NCBI GenBank assembly: GCA_035550375.1
Contig: DASZPH010000024.1
Span: 62,001-126,000, forward strand
Source: DASSFG01 sp035550375
Lineage (GTDB): Bacteria; Planctomycetota; Planctomycetia; Pirellulales; JAICIG01
Length of the DNA: 64,000 nucleotides
Reading direction: 5' to 3'
Shown here one piece after another: positions 7,633-16,990 of the stretch. Below the pieces are notes generated by a model. That model was not told the DNA's origin, ran no database searches, and saw only the letters and a list, made by a program, of their open reading frames with translations. Each line of letters begins with the position of its first letter. The first letter of the stretch is position 1. Both the position numbers and the translations under genes were made by a program.

Positions 7633-9282
7633 TTAGCGGGCTCTGCCGAGCGCCCCCTGCAGAGCTTCCAGCGAGACCGGCTTGACGAGGTGGAAATCGA
7701 ACCCGGCTTCCGCGGAGCGCCGCCGGTCCTCTTCCTGGCCATAGCCAGTCAGCGCGACCAGCAATACGTTTTTCAGATCGGACTCCTCTCGCAGCCGCCG
7801 CGCGACCTCGTAGCCGTCCATGCGGGGCAAACCAATGTCTAACAGGATCACGTCCGGCCGGAACTCCTTGGCCGCCTCTAAAGCCGCCAGCCCGTCGTGA
7901 GCAACCTTCACCGCGTGCTGTTGAACCGAGAGCAGCATGGCAAGCGTGGTCGTCGCGTCGACGTTGTCGTCCACGACGAGGATCCGGCGCGGGCCGCTCG
8001 TCGCCGGCAAAGTGTGTAGGTCGCCGTCCTGCGGCGCGGTCGTGGGGAGCGCTGACCACCCCGACATGGCCGGCAACCGTACCACAAATTCGCTCCCTCG
8101 CCCAACCCCCTCGCTCGAGGCGGTGATCGTTCCGCCATGCAGCTCCACCAACCGCCGCACGAGGGCCAAGCCGATGCCCATTCCCTCCTGGGAATGGTTC
8201 GCCGACCATTCCCCCTGCGTGAACAATTCAAATACGTGGGGGAGCATGGCCGGCGGAATGCCAATCCCCGTGTCGCGGACGCGAATCACGGCCTCTCCAT
8301 TGGCGCTCTCGACGACTAGCCAGATCCGGCCGCCCGGCTCGGTGTACTTAGCGGCGTTATTCAGAAGATTTCCGAGAACCTGCACTAGCCGTGCGGCGTC
8401 GGCGTTTACCCACAGCGGCTGCGGCGGAAGCACGACCTCAAGCTGGTGCAGCCGCGCCCGGATGTAGGGCGTGCTCATCTCGACCGCCTGCGCCACCGCG
8501 GGCGACAAGTCGACCGGGGCCTTGCGCAACTCGATCTTGTCCTGAGCGATGCGCGAAATATCGAGCAGATCATCGGCCAGTCGCGTCAACTGTTGAACCT
8601 GCCGCCGCACAATGTCGCGGACCTCGAGGATGCTCGAGTCATTCTTGCCGAGAACCTCTAAAATGCTCACGACGTGCCAGAGAGGCGCGAGGGGGTTGCG
8701 CATTTCGTGCCCCAGCACCGTAATGAACTCGTTCTTGCGGCGGTCGACCTCTTTCAGGGCTTCCGCCTTTTGATGCAGATATTCCTGGAGCTGGCCGTCC
8801 CGCAGGGCTCGTTCCGCCTCCAGTTGCCGCTGAAACTGGTCGCGGCTGCGCACATAGGCGGCGACGCTGGCCGAGATGGCGTCGTCCAAGGCCAGGCCAA
8901 CTGCCATCAGGGCGCGCGAACCGGGCGCCGACCCAAGCGCTTCTTCCAGGTAGTCGACCAGAACCAACCGCAGGATCTGGTAGTCGCGAACCACTTCCGG
9001 CAAGGACCAACCGGTTTCCCAGCGAGTTTCGCCGTGAATGGTGGCCGGCAGGCAGTGCTGAAAGGCCGCCAGTTCCTCCGACTCGGCCAGACTTCGCCCC
9101 AGCGCTCTCAAGAGCTCGCGCAGGTGGTCCACCAAAGCCTGGTGGTGGACTCGCTCGGCGGTCGGCTGCTCTGCCGCGGCGCGTTGGGCCCAGCGCTCGA
9201 TCAAAAGGTCGACGTCCTGCTCAATTAACGAGCCGATTTCCACGTGCCGCTCGGCACGAATGACCGCAGGATCGACAGACAT
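7633..9282 (-). CDS. hybrid sensor histidine kinase (RsbRD-like N-terminus, HisKA, HATPase, receiver)
   Basis: 549 residues without TM helices, hence a cytoplasmic sensor. Residues about 15-150 resemble the all-helical RsbRD N-terminal sensor domain. A short coiled coil follows, then a HisKA domain with the phospho-accepting histidine H192 in GHEMRNPLAPL. The HATPase domain has the N box (NLLNNAAKYT) and G boxes (DTGIGIPP, GMGIGLAL). A C-terminal receiver carries the phospho-aspartate in DVILLDIGLPRMDG and the conserved lysine in HLVKPVS. It is transcribed towards the lpx genes but convergent with them. No partner regulator is adjacent. Confidence 0.9.
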   Translation of the reverse strand: MSVDPAVIRAERHVEIGSLIEQDVDLLIERWAQRAAAEQPTAERVHHQALVDHLRELLRALGRSLAESEELAAFQHCLPATIHGETRWETGWSLPEVVRDYQILRLVLVDYLEEALGSAPGSRALMAVGLALDDAISASVAAYVRSRDQFQRQLEAERALRDGQLQEYLHQKAEALKEVDRRKNEFITVLGHEMRNPLAPLWHVVSILEVLGKNDSSILEVRDIVRRQVQQLTRLADDLLDISRIAQDKIELRKAPVDLSPAVAQAVEMSTPYIRARLHQLEVVLPPQPLWVNADAARLVQVLGNLLNNAAKYTEPGGRIWLVVESANGEAVIRVRDTGIGIPPAMLPHVFELFTQGEWSANHSQEGMGIGLALVRRLVELHGGTITASSEGVGRGSEFVVRLPAMSGWSALPTTAPQDGDLHTLPATSGPRRILVVDDNVDATTTLAMLLSVQQHAVKVAHDGLAALEAAKEFRPDVILLDIGLPRMDGYEVARRLREESDLKNVLLVALTGYGQEEDRRRSAEAGFDFHLVKPVSLEALQGALGRAR

Positions 9283-9456
9283 CTTTGTCCAATCAGGTGA
9301 CAGGGCGAAACGTTCTACGACACCCCCCGATGCAGTCTACCTGGAATCTCGCGACGACGTAAAGCAGGTCGGCGGCACGGTTCCGCGCGTGACCGGTCGG
9401 ACAACGGCATGCTATATTTCACGGGCTGGCCAAGATTCTCCCCTTTTTGCGCTTTC

Positions 9457-10311
9457 ATGCAGGTCGTCATCACCGCCGTCGGACCCGATAACCGCGGCCT
9501 GGCGGACCCGATCATCCACTACGTGACCGGGGCCGGCGCCAACATCGCCGAAATCCAGATGTACGACCACGACGAAGAGCGCCTCTTCGCCATGCTGCTG
9601 CGCATCGAGCTGGCGACCGAGGCGGCCGGCGCGCTGCGCGACGCCATGCAGGCGGTCGGCCGGGAAAAAGGGCTGTCGATCCGCGTCTGGTCGCCAGAGG
9701 AGCGCGCGGCACGGCCCCGGCTCTGCCTCTGTACGACCTACCGGCCCGAGCCGGCGCTGGCCGTGCTGCGGGCGCTGCGCGATGGACGCATCAAAGCCGA
9801 GGCGGCGCTCATGCTCGGCAACCGTCCGCACTGCCGTTCGTTGGCCGAACAGTTCGGCGTCCCCTGGCACGACGTGGGGAACGACCAGGGGGTGGCCGAC
9901 GACGAACGGATGATCTCGCTCTGCGACGAATACCAGATCGACTACCTGATTCTGGCCCGCTATATGCGCATTCTGCCCGCCAGCAGTTGCTGGAAGTATG
10001 CCGGCGGGCGAATTATCAACCTGCACCACGGCCTGTTGCCGAGCTTTCCGGGGATGCGTCCCTACCACGACGCCTATGCGGTGCGGATGTTGACCTACGG
10101 GGCCACCTGCCACTTCATCGTGCCGGAGCTCGACGCGGGGAATCAGATTATCCACCAATCGACCTTCACCGTCCCGCCCGGCTTGCCGCTGGAAGAGATC
10201 ATTCGCCGGGGCCAGGAAGACAACGAGCCGCATTGCCTCGTCGAAGGAGTGCGCCGTGTCGTCGACCGCGAGGTCCAGCTTCATTTCCATCGGGTCATCG
10301 CGCGTCGCTGA
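9457..10311 (+). CDS. purU: formyltetrahydrofolate deformylase
   Basis: 284 residues, about the length of E. coli PurU (280). An N-terminal ACT domain (VVITAVGPDNRGLADPI) precedes the formyltransferase fold. The catalytic Asn-His-Asp set is visible in NLHHGLLPSFPGMRPYH, GATCHF and ELDAGNQI. PurU hydrolyses 10-formyl-tetrahydrofolate to formate and tetrahydrofolate, balancing the one-carbon pool. ATG 9457 was chosen because the upstream extension (from 9409) adds residues not found in the ACT domain. No strong Shine-Dalgarno precedes it. It lies alone between a divergently placed kinase gene and an oxidoreductase gene. Confidence 0.92.
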   Translation: MQVVITAVGPDNRGLADPIIHYVTGAGANIAEIQMYDHDEERLFAMLLRIELATEAAGALRDAMQAVGREKGLSIRVWSPEERAARPRLCLCTTYRPEPALAVLRALRDGRIKAEAALMLGNRPHCRSLAEQFGVPWHDVGNDQGVADDERMISLCDEYQIDYLILARYMRILPASSCWKYAGGRIINLHHGLLPSFPGMRPYHDAYAVRMLTYGATCHFIVPELDAGNQIIHQSTFTVPPGLPLEEIIRRGQEDNEPHCLVEGVRRVVDREVQLHFHRVIARR

Positions 10312-10441
10312 ACTGGTGCGACGCGAGGCGCAAACGCGATGTGGAGAATCCTTTCTTTGTTCCAGCTCTCTTTTTCTTGTTCCCGACCGCTGCAACAGCT
10401 AACATCAACGCCGTCTCCTTCTCGATCTCGGAAATCGGCGG

Positions 10442-11680
10442 ATGAAACCACTTCGGTACGGCATCGTCGGCGGCGGGTTTATCACCATGTTTCAGCTTCG
10501 CGCGCTGGAGCAGGTTCGTGGCGTCGAGGTCGCGGGGCTCGTCTCGCGCCGGCCGCCGGAAGCCGCCGCCGACTTCGTGCGGAAACGGGGCCTGGGTGAA
10601 GGCCGCATCTTTCGCAGCATCAAGGAGATGGCCCCTCACGTCGACGTGATCGCCCTCTTCAGCCCGAACTTTGTGCGGATCGAGGCGGTGGAAGAGATCG
10701 TCGACGCCCAGAAGGCGGGTGCCGGCCTAAAGGGGGTCATCTGCGAAAAGCCGCTGGGCCGCAACCTGGCCGAAGCCCGGCGGCTCGTGCGGCTCATCAA
10801 CGAAGTGAAACTCCCAAACGCCTATTTTGAGAACCAGATCTACATGAAGTCGGTTCGCGCGGCGCGCGAGCAGCTTCGGCCTGTGATCGAGGCGATGGGC
10901 CCGCCCCTGCTCATCCGGTCGGGCGAAGAGCACGCCGGACCGCACAACGCCTGGTTCTGGGACCCCGTGCAGCAAGGAGGGGGAGTGATGAGCGACATGG
11001 GGTGCCACTGCCTGGGCGTCGGCTGGTACGCCCTGACCCCGCCCGACAAGCCCGTGCGCTTCCTCCAGCCCCAGTCGGTCTCGGCCGATCTGGCCCTCTT
11101 AAAATGGGGCCAGCCCCGCTGGCGGAAAGAGCTTTTTGACCGCTATGGCGTCGACTACGCCAAGACGCCGGCGGAAGATTACGCCACGGGAATCGTCACC
11201 TACCGCAACCCGGAGACCGAGCAGCGGGTTCGCAGCCAGTTCTCGGTGTCCTGGATGTTCGACAAACAGGGGATGCGGCTGGCGCTGGAGGGAATCGGGG
11301 CCGGCTACGGATTCGACATGAGTACCCTGCGTTCCTCGCTCGATGTGTTCATCGGCGATGTGGCGGCCGCCGGCGTGGCTGACAGCGAATCGGCGCTGGA
11401 GAAATCGCAGTCGAGCCGCGGCCTGCTCGCCGTGCAGCCCAACGAAGCCGACCTCTACGGTTACACCGACGAAAATGAAGACGCCGTCGCCGCCTTTCGC
11501 GACGGCCGCCCGCCCCTGTTGGACTGGGACTACGGTGTCGAGATCGTCCGCCTGACGATGGCCGCCTATCTCTCGTCCGAACGCAAGGCCGCCATCGATC
11601 TCACCGACCCGGCGACGAGCGATTTCTTGGAGACCTACGTGCCGCTGATCCAGCAAGGACGCGGGGGACAAGTACTGTAA
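10442..11680 (+). CDS. Gfo/Idh/MocA-family oxidoreductase
   Basis: 412 residues. The Rossmann motif YGIVGGGFITMFQLRAL is at the N-terminus, and the family lysine-proline motif (ICEKPLGRN) is at about residue 102. The histidine-containing DMGCHCLGVGWY, near residue 187, matches the catalytic region of the second domain. Members oxidise or epimerise sugars and cyclitols with NAD(P). It follows purU by 130 bases on the same strand, so co-transcription is possible but no functional link is evident. It differs clearly from the lpxA-coupled paralogue. The substrate cannot be told from sequence. Confidence 0.85.
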   Translation: MKPLRYGIVGGGFITMFQLRALEQVRGVEVAGLVSRRPPEAAADFVRKRGLGEGRIFRSIKEMAPHVDVIALFSPNFVRIEAVEEIVDAQKAGAGLKGVICEKPLGRNLAEARRLVRLINEVKLPNAYFENQIYMKSVRAAREQLRPVIEAMGPPLLIRSGEEHAGPHNAWFWDPVQQGGGVMSDMGCHCLGVGWYALTPPDKPVRFLQPQSVSADLALLKWGQPRWRKELFDRYGVDYAKTPAEDYATGIVTYRNPETEQRVRSQFSVSWMFDKQGMRLALEGIGAGYGFDMSTLRSSLDVFIGDVAAAGVADSESALEKSQSSRGLLAVQPNEADLYGYTDENEDAVAAFRDGRPPLLDWDYGVEIVRLTMAAYLSSERKAAIDLTDPATSDFLETYVPLIQQGRGGQVL

Positions 11681-11770
11681 AGGGCGATCCGCCATCGGCC
11701 GACTCGTTCTCCGGTGGCCAAAACCGCGGCTCGGCCGACCGCGTGAACCGCATCAGGTCTTCGTTCCCAA

Positions 11771-12274
11771 ATGGAAGGCGATCTTAACCCTTACCGCTCG
11801 CCAGCCCAGACGGTGACGATGCCGTCGAGTGCAGGCGATGTTCGCACCCGATTGGAGCTTGCGATCGATCGTTATTCCAACGCGATCATTGCCCGGCGCT
11901 GGGCAGCGACGGTGCTCGACACCGCAGTAATTATCTTCTTCTTCATGGCCGTGCACGTAGCGCTGGGCGATGCCCTCCATCGGAGACTTCTTCCGTTCAC
12001 GCTGTTATTGATTGCGCTTTATTATCCTGTCTTGGAAGGACTATGCGGAGCGACGATCGGAAAGCTCGCGGTTGGCATCAAGGTCGTAAACTACGAAGGG
12101 CAGCGTCCAGGCATACCGAAGGCGCTTGTTCGCACATTTCTACGACTTGTCGAGGTCAACCCTCTCCTACTTGGAGGAATCCCCGCGGGCGTCATCGCGA
12201 TGATGTCGCGTCGCAAGCAGCGTCTCGGAGACATGATTGCGCGCACCTTGGTCGTCTACCGAAACGATGTCTGA
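11771..12274 (+). CDS. RDD-family membrane protein
   Basis: 167 residues. After a 40-residue hydrophilic N-terminus come the RDD hallmarks: R-W-A-A-T-V-L-D-T in the first helix (about 46-54), GATIGKLAVGIKVV near residue 97, and RKQRLGDMIARTLVV near the end. Three to four hydrophobic segments (about 50-65, 72-90, 128-145) place it in the membrane. RDD proteins are usually of unknown role; some act in Na+/H+ exchange. The DNA here looks less GC-rich than neighbouring genes. No operon partner is obvious. Confidence 0.85.
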   Translation: MEGDLNPYRSPAQTVTMPSSAGDVRTRLELAIDRYSNAIIARRWAATVLDTAVIIFFFMAVHVALGDALHRRLLPFTLLLIALYYPVLEGLCGATIGKLAVGIKVVNYEGQRPGIPKALVRTFLRLVEVNPLLLGGIPAGVIAMMSRRKQRLGDMIARTLVVYRNDV

Positions 12275-12494
12275 CGCTTCGCCGTCAGGCGGCCTAGTGA
12301 CGCGCGCCTTGGCCTATCGCAGTCCGCGCGCCGTCATCGATGGATCAATCCGCCTCGAAGACGGCGCTTACATCGACCGCGAAACCCTCCAAGAATCTCG
12401 ACGCCGCCGATTGGCCACGACGAAACGTCCCCGCCTCGTCGTAGCTCCCGGCTTCGAGCGTCCTTGGCCCCTCGCGATGGATGCTCTATCATGA
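12267..12494 (+). CDS. possible small ORF overlapping the RDD gene end (75 aa)
   Basis: An ATG at 12267 opens a 75-codon frame that overlaps the RDD stop and ends shortly before the OsmC gene. The product would be arginine-rich and hydrophilic, with no recognised domain and no TM segment. No Shine-Dalgarno is visible upstream. It could be a translationally coupled small protein, but equally a chance open frame in GC-rich DNA; listed so that the gap is not left undescribed. Confidence 0.25.
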   Translation: MSDASPSGGLVTRALAYRSPRAVIDGSIRLEDGAYIDRETLQESRRRRLATTKRPRLVVAPGFERPWPLAMDALS

Positions 12495-12551
12495 CGGGCC
12501 GTCCGGCGTCTTCCCAATGGTCCGCCTCGATCTACCCCCAGCGTTGCCCTT

Positions 12552-12962
12552 ATGGTTCAAATCAACATTGCCTATCGGGACCAGCTTCATTGCGAAGCCG
12601 AGCACGGCCCGTCGGGTGCGAAGCTGGCCACCGACGCCCCTAAAGACAACCACGGCAAAGGCGAAACCTTCTCTCCGACCGATCTGGTGGCCACGGCGCT
12701 GGGCACCTGCATGCTGACGGTCATGGGTATCGTGGCCCAGCGGCACAACATCCCGATGGAAGGGGTCAAGGCCAGCGTTGGCAAGGAGATGGCCACGTCG
12801 CCCGTGCGCCGCATCGGCCGCTTGACGGTCGAGATTCACGTCCCTGGCGATTTGCCCCCCGAGCAGCGGAAGCTGCTGGAAAACGCGGCCCACACCTGCC
12901 CCGTACACAAGAGCCTCCACCCTGACATCGATATCCCGGTGAATTTTCGTTGGGGGTCGTAG
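12552..12962 (+). CDS. OsmC-family peroxiredoxin-like protein
   Basis: 136 residues, typical of OsmC/Ohr proteins, which reduce organic hydroperoxides with a pair of cysteines. Both are present: C53 in the helix ALGTCMLTVMG and C116 in HTCPVHKSL. The fold order (N-terminal strands, central helix, C-terminal helix and strand) matches the YhfA-like OsmC subgroup. It has no signal peptide and would act in the cytoplasm. It is monocistronic, followed by a 240-base gap in which nothing is recognised. Confidence 0.88.
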   Translation: MVQINIAYRDQLHCEAEHGPSGAKLATDAPKDNHGKGETFSPTDLVATALGTCMLTVMGIVAQRHNIPMEGVKASVGKEMATSPVRRIGRLTVEIHVPGDLPPEQRKLLENAAHTCPVHKSLHPDIDIPVNFRWGS

Positions 12963-13202
12963 AGCCAGAGTGAGCCCGGCACTCCGCGACGCGGGAGAGA
13001 GACGCCGGGGGGAACGCCTGCGCACGGTACCTTGCGGCGGCGCCAATGATGCTGCATCCATTGCGGTGAAACGGGAGAGGCCACCTGAGGCTAAGGCGAC
13101 TCGCCAGCCCGATTTATGGCACGCATCAGATCCCGGGTTCGTTGCGCCGCCGACTCGGTTCGATTGAGATGGCGTCGCAGCGGCCTGTCAAAGGAAGTTG
13201 TT

Positions 13203-14117
13203 ATGGACCTCCTGAGAGTGATTTCCCAACTCCGCTCGAAATTTGGCGGCTTCAACTTGCCTGCGAGCGACGAGGCCCTAGCTGAGCTTCGAGCCTCCGT
13301 CGGTTTTGTTCCAGACGACGTGCTTAGTCTTTATCGGGATCACGATGGTTTGCGGGATTTGCCAGAGTCGAACGGAATTCGACTTGCGGCGCGCCTGATG
13401 CCGATTGCTGAGGTGATAGAAATTCAACGTGCTATGCAAGGAATCGCTTTTCCAACGGTCGGGGAAGTGCTGTGGCTATGGACCGACGACAACTCAAATT
13501 ATTGTGGGATCTACATCGACGGGTTGTTGAGCGGCTGGCTCTGCGTTCTTGATCATGAAGAGCCGATGTTAACCCCTGCATTCCGATCCGTTGCGTCTTT
13601 CGTACGCCAGCTTTGGTCTGAAACGGCCCGGGAAGATGGAAAGCATGGTGCCTGCGACATTCCGAGGCTACTTCGGGAGATTCCTCAAACGGCTGCCGAT
13701 CCGAAGAATCGTGAAAAGGACTGGGAACTCTCTCGCCTGTTTCTTCAACGATACCGCGGGTCGGATGACGAGGACCTTCGTCGGCTGTTTGCATTTTGTT
13801 CGATTTGCCTGACACCCCTTGAAGACACAGAAAGAGCGAAGTTGTTCTTCACGGATCCCGACACGTGGACACCTGAGGCTGCAGTGCGTTTGTTGGAACT
13901 CCGGCATTGGCGTGGAGCGGTCGACGAACTCGAAACCCTGGCCCGTGAAGGCACACCGAATGGCGATTCTGCTGCAATGCGTCTTCTTGTCCGCATGAGT
14001 ACAAACCAGTCTCGCCGAGCGATTTCGCGTCTCAAGCAGACGCTTGAGGGCACGAAATTGCAAACGCTTGAAATGTGGGCCGGCCTACGTGGATCGTTGC
14101 AGCCACCTCGATGGTAG
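13203..14117 (+). CDS. SMI1/KNR4 (SUKH)-like protein with helical-repeat C-terminus
   Basis: 304 residues from ATG 13203, preceded by AAAGGAAG. Residues about 15-145 follow the SUKH pattern: helix with LPASDEALAELRASVGFVPDD, then LYRDHDGLRDL, then strands ending in W-L-W-T-D-D-N-S-N-Y-C-G. The rest (about 165-300) is helical and looks like degenerate HEAT/ARM repeats. SUKH proteins are often immunity proteins against secreted toxins but also occur in general scaffolding. No toxin gene is adjacent. Base composition is noticeably less GC-rich than the surroundings, consistent with acquisition, although this was judged only by eye. Confidence 0.65.
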   Translation: MDLLRVISQLRSKFGGFNLPASDEALAELRASVGFVPDDVLSLYRDHDGLRDLPESNGIRLAARLMPIAEVIEIQRAMQGIAFPTVGEVLWLWTDDNSNYCGIYIDGLLSGWLCVLDHEEPMLTPAFRSVASFVRQLWSETAREDGKHGACDIPRLLREIPQTAADPKNREKDWELSRLFLQRYRGSDDEDLRRLFAFCSICLTPLEDTERAKLFFTDPDTWTPEAAVRLLELRHWRGAVDELETLAREGTPNGDSAAMRLLVRMSTNQSRRAISRLKQTLEGTKLQTLEMWAGLRGSLQPPRW

Positions 14118-14410
14118 GTTTCAGGGCTCGGGAATATCTGGACGAATATCACACAAGCATGGAATGTTATACCGTCTTGCTAAGAAACCTCTTTGGTACG
14201 CGCAAAGAGACTGACAACTCGTGCGTGTGATCTACCGAAATCACACGTCTTGTTTGACCAGGTCGCGTTGGTCCCGACATACTGGCGCGACCTGATGTTC
14301 TAGGCAGCCAATCGTCATCGCTGAAAAACTGGTCGTCCGGTTGCCGCCAAGCTCGGAATCGTGACGGGCGAACTTCAGGCACCTTACGACTTGCAACCCG
14401 CGGCAGGCGT
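14118..14410. other. intergenic region with a short hairpin
   Basis: About 290 bases with no credible gene between two convergent genes. An 8-bp perfect inverted repeat (14224-14231 with 14240-14247, loop of eight) lies within it, downstream of the SUKH-like gene. It has no following T-run, so a terminator role is only possible. Nothing else was recognised. Confidence 0.4.
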
Positions 14411-15592
14411 TTACACCGCGGCGATCATCGCCCGCAGACGGCTCTCGATCGCTTCGAGCAGGTCGTCGCCCGACGACCCGCGGTCGCGCTGGACGGGAAT
14501 GGGAACCGCCTCGCCGACTTCGACCAGCGCTCCCAAAGGCCGGTGGATTCTCGCCTGGTCGGTGATGTCCTCCTCGAAGCGTTCCACGGTCTCCAAAATC
14601 CTCTCCGGCTTGGGGTCTTCGCCGAGGTAGTCGGGCGGGTAGCAGGAAAGCTGCTGCGCCAGGTAGCAGTCGGCGAGCTGCCGCCAGCGGTGCTGTTTGT
14701 CCACTTCCGAAAGCTCGCCCGACGTCAGCGTGGGCACGATCGCCGACCTCAACCGCTTGACTCGAACCACCGTGTTCGTCTCGCCGTCGCCCGTCAGCCA
14801 CTGGCGTTCGAGCGGAACGAGCAGATGGTCGATGAGCCGCTTCAGCCTCTCGCCCAGCGCGCCGGTCTGGGGATGTCCCAGGTGTTCCAGCTCTTTGAGC
14901 GTGAGCAGCGCCTCGCCGACTTTGACGATGCGCTCGATAAGCTGCCTCTCCGGCACCGGCCTCCACGTCAACCGGGCTTCGATTTCGTTGAGGACGGGCT
15001 CGACGGCCAAACGCACCTCACCGTGGTAGCGGTAACGGATAACGACGGGATGCAGCACCACCCGTCCCATCCCGGCTTTTTCGCGTCGCTTGGCGGCCGT
15101 TCGGGCAATGAAGGCCGTACCTTCCAGAAGCGGGCTGAGCCGGTCGTTGGTGCGAGAGACGGTTCCTTCGGGAAAGATGAGCAGGGGCCGCTCGCCCGAC
15201 ACCAGGATGTCGACGGCCGCGTTGACCGCCGCCCGGTCGACCCCCTCGCGATACACGCTGAACCCCCCCAGCTTGTGCATGAACCAGGCCTGCCAGCCTC
15301 CGTTCATGAACAGGTGCCAGCTTGCCATCGTAAAAAACGGCTGCCGCAGCTTGCGCGACAGCACGCCCAGGACAATCGGATCGGAGGGGCGCGGATGGTT
15401 GGCGGCCAGCAGGATTCCGTGTCCGGCCGCCAGCGATTCGTGCACGTGCTCGATGCCCCGCAGTTCGACCCGTTCGACGCCCCAGTAGCGGCTTAGGTAC
15501 CAGGGCAGCCCCTGCTCGAGGAGCGACCACCAGACGCGGCCATGATAGGGGGGCACGAAGCGATAGGGTTGTTCGTTGACGACTTCCTGCAT
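14411..15592 (-). CDS. PlsC-type lysophospholipid/glycerolipid acyltransferase
   Basis: 393 residues from ATG 15592. The acyltransferase motif NHPRPSD (NHxxxxD) is near residue 65, and the binding motif FPEGTVSR is near residue 150. These mark the PlsC/LPLAT superfamily, which transfers acyl chains from acyl-ACP or acyl-CoA to lysophosphatidate or similar acceptors at the inner membrane. A roughly 180-residue helical C-terminal extension has no recognised domain. The frame extends upstream to 15703 but that part is low-complexity. Convergent with the SUKH-like gene and divergent from the PfkB kinase. Confidence 0.82.
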   Translation of the reverse strand: MQEVVNEQPYRFVPPYHGRVWWSLLEQGLPWYLSRYWGVERVELRGIEHVHESLAAGHGILLAANHPRPSDPIVLGVLSRKLRQPFFTMASWHLFMNGGWQAWFMHKLGGFSVYREGVDRAAVNAAVDILVSGERPLLIFPEGTVSRTNDRLSPLLEGTAFIARTAAKRREKAGMGRVVLHPVVIRYRYHGEVRLAVEPVLNEIEARLTWRPVPERQLIERIVKVGEALLTLKELEHLGHPQTGALGERLKRLIDHLLVPLERQWLTGDGETNTVVRVKRLRSAIVPTLTSGELSEVDKQHRWRQLADCYLAQQLSCYPPDYLGEDPKPERILETVERFEEDITDQARIHRPLGALVEVGEAVPIPVQRDRGSSGDDLLEAIESRLRAMIAAV

Positions 15593-15725
15593 CGGAGCGC
15601 GTCTCGGCGTGTGACGCCTTGATTGTGGATGGGGGATTGGTCGCTTGCAAATCGAAAATGCAAATCCCAAAATCCAAATCCGAAGCGGAGACCGGGTCTC
15701 CAAGCCAACCCTAAACCTGAAGCCT

Positions 15726-15783
15726 TATCCGAGAACCGGCAGGCAGGCGAGACCCCCACCCCACAATGCCGGTTGTCGGATTG
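15726..15783. repeat. dispersed palindromic repeat, copy A
   Basis: Bases 15726-15753 are identical over 28 bases to 49113-49140, and both copies then share ACAATGCCG after a variable stretch. The copy ends in a sequence (15767-15783) that is a near reverse complement of its start, giving an imperfect hairpin. It lies in the gap just upstream of the PfkB kinase gene. It is a small non-coding repeat of unknown type, perhaps a REP- or MITE-like element. Confidence 0.8.
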
Positions 15784-15819
15784 GCTCTAATCTAAAAAAC
15801 TCCCGCCGAGAGAGGTTTA

Positions 15820-16773
15820 ATGTCGCTTGATTGTCTTTCCGTCGGTTTGCTGGTTGCCGACCATCTCTGCGCTCCGATTTCGCATTGTCCCAAGCCTGGC
15901 GAGCTGGTGCTCAGCGACCACTTGTCGCTCAATATCGGCGGCTGCGCATCGAACGCGGCGATCGACTTGGCACGGCTCGACGTAAGGGTGGGGGTGGTCG
16001 GCTGTGTGGGCGACGATCCATTCGGCCGGTTCATCATCGAAACGCTCGACGGCAGCGGCGTCGACACCCGGTCGATCCGCTCGCTGCCGGGCGTGGGCAC
16101 TTCGGGCACGCTGATCGTGAACGTCAAGGGCGAGGACCGCCGCTTTGTCCACACCATCGGAGCGAACGGCCGGTTGTCGGCCGCCGACATCCCCATCGAG
16201 CGCGTCCGCCAGGCCAAGGTGCTGTATGTCGGAGGCTATCTGCTGATGCCTTCCCTTGAGGCCCGGCCGTTGGCCGAGTTGTTCCGTCAGGCCCGCGCCG
16301 CCGGGGTTGTGACGCTGCTTGACGTGGTTGTCCCCGGGCCAGGCGATTACTGGCCACATCTGGAGCCTCTCCTGCCCGAAACGGACGTCTTCCTACCCAA
16401 CAACGACGAGGGGGTGCTCCTCGCCGGCTGCGACGACCCGCGCCGGCAGGCCGAGCGCTTTCATGACGCGGGGGCGCGGACCGTGGTCATCACCTGCGGT
16501 GGCCGCGGCACGGTTTTGCTCACCGACGGTTTGCGGTTGGAGGCCGAGACGTACCCCACCAACTACGTCGGTGCGACCGGCGCCGGCGACGCCTTCGACG
16601 CCGGTTATGTTGCCGGGCTGCTCGAAGGGGCCGACCCGCGTCGCTGCTTGGAATGGGGCAGCGCCTTGGGGGCAAGTTGCGTTCGATCGATCAGCGCCAC
16701 CGAAAGCGTTTTCAACCGTGCCGAGGCCGAGACATTTATGCGCGACCATCGGCTGGTGGTGCGGGAGTGGTAG
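15820..16773 (+). CDS. PfkB-family carbohydrate kinase
   Basis: 317 residues. The N-terminal PfkB signature (SLNIGGCASNAAIDLARL) and C-terminal signature with the catalytic aspartate (GATGAGDAFDAGYVAGLL) are both clear. The family phosphorylates sugars or nucleosides (ribokinase, fructokinase, adenosine kinase types) using ATP. Substrate cannot be fixed; the closest feel is ribokinase or sugar kinase. Start ATG 15820 follows the palindromic repeat copy A by about 35 bases, so promoter elements must lie in or before the repeat. Confidence 0.88.
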   Translation: MSLDCLSVGLLVADHLCAPISHCPKPGELVLSDHLSLNIGGCASNAAIDLARLDVRVGVVGCVGDDPFGRFIIETLDGSGVDTRSIRSLPGVGTSGTLIVNVKGEDRRFVHTIGANGRLSAADIPIERVRQAKVLYVGGYLLMPSLEARPLAELFRQARAAGVVTLLDVVVPGPGDYWPHLEPLLPETDVFLPNNDEGVLLAGCDDPRRQAERFHDAGARTVVITCGGRGTVLLTDGLRLEAETYPTNYVGATGAGDAFDAGYVAGLLEGADPRRCLEWGSALGASCVRSISATESVFNRAEAETFMRDHRLVVREW

Positions 16774-16990
16774 TGTGAGGGGGGGTGCGTTCCTGATTTG
16801 GCTGCGGCTGCTGCACGGGTCTGAGGAAAGGCCGACATATTAACCTATCAGCCGCCGATCTCCCCGAGCCCTTTTCCAACGAATTCTATAAAAAAGGCTC
16901 GCCTACGCGCTTTTCGTATGACCATCGTGCCAGCCTGTTATACGATCGCGTGTTGCAGGAGCATCTAACCTGTTGCAGACATTGGTTTTC

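Noticed and set aside
6407..8209. A 600-codon open frame on the minus strand opposite the lpxA-coupled oxidoreductase and the kinase end
   Set aside because: It is antisense to well-supported genes, has low-complexity arginine/alanine composition and no domain; a typical shadow frame in GC-rich DNA.
9412..10395. 327-codon open frame on the minus strand opposite purU
   Set aside because: Complete overlap with a clear purU gene and no recognisable motif.
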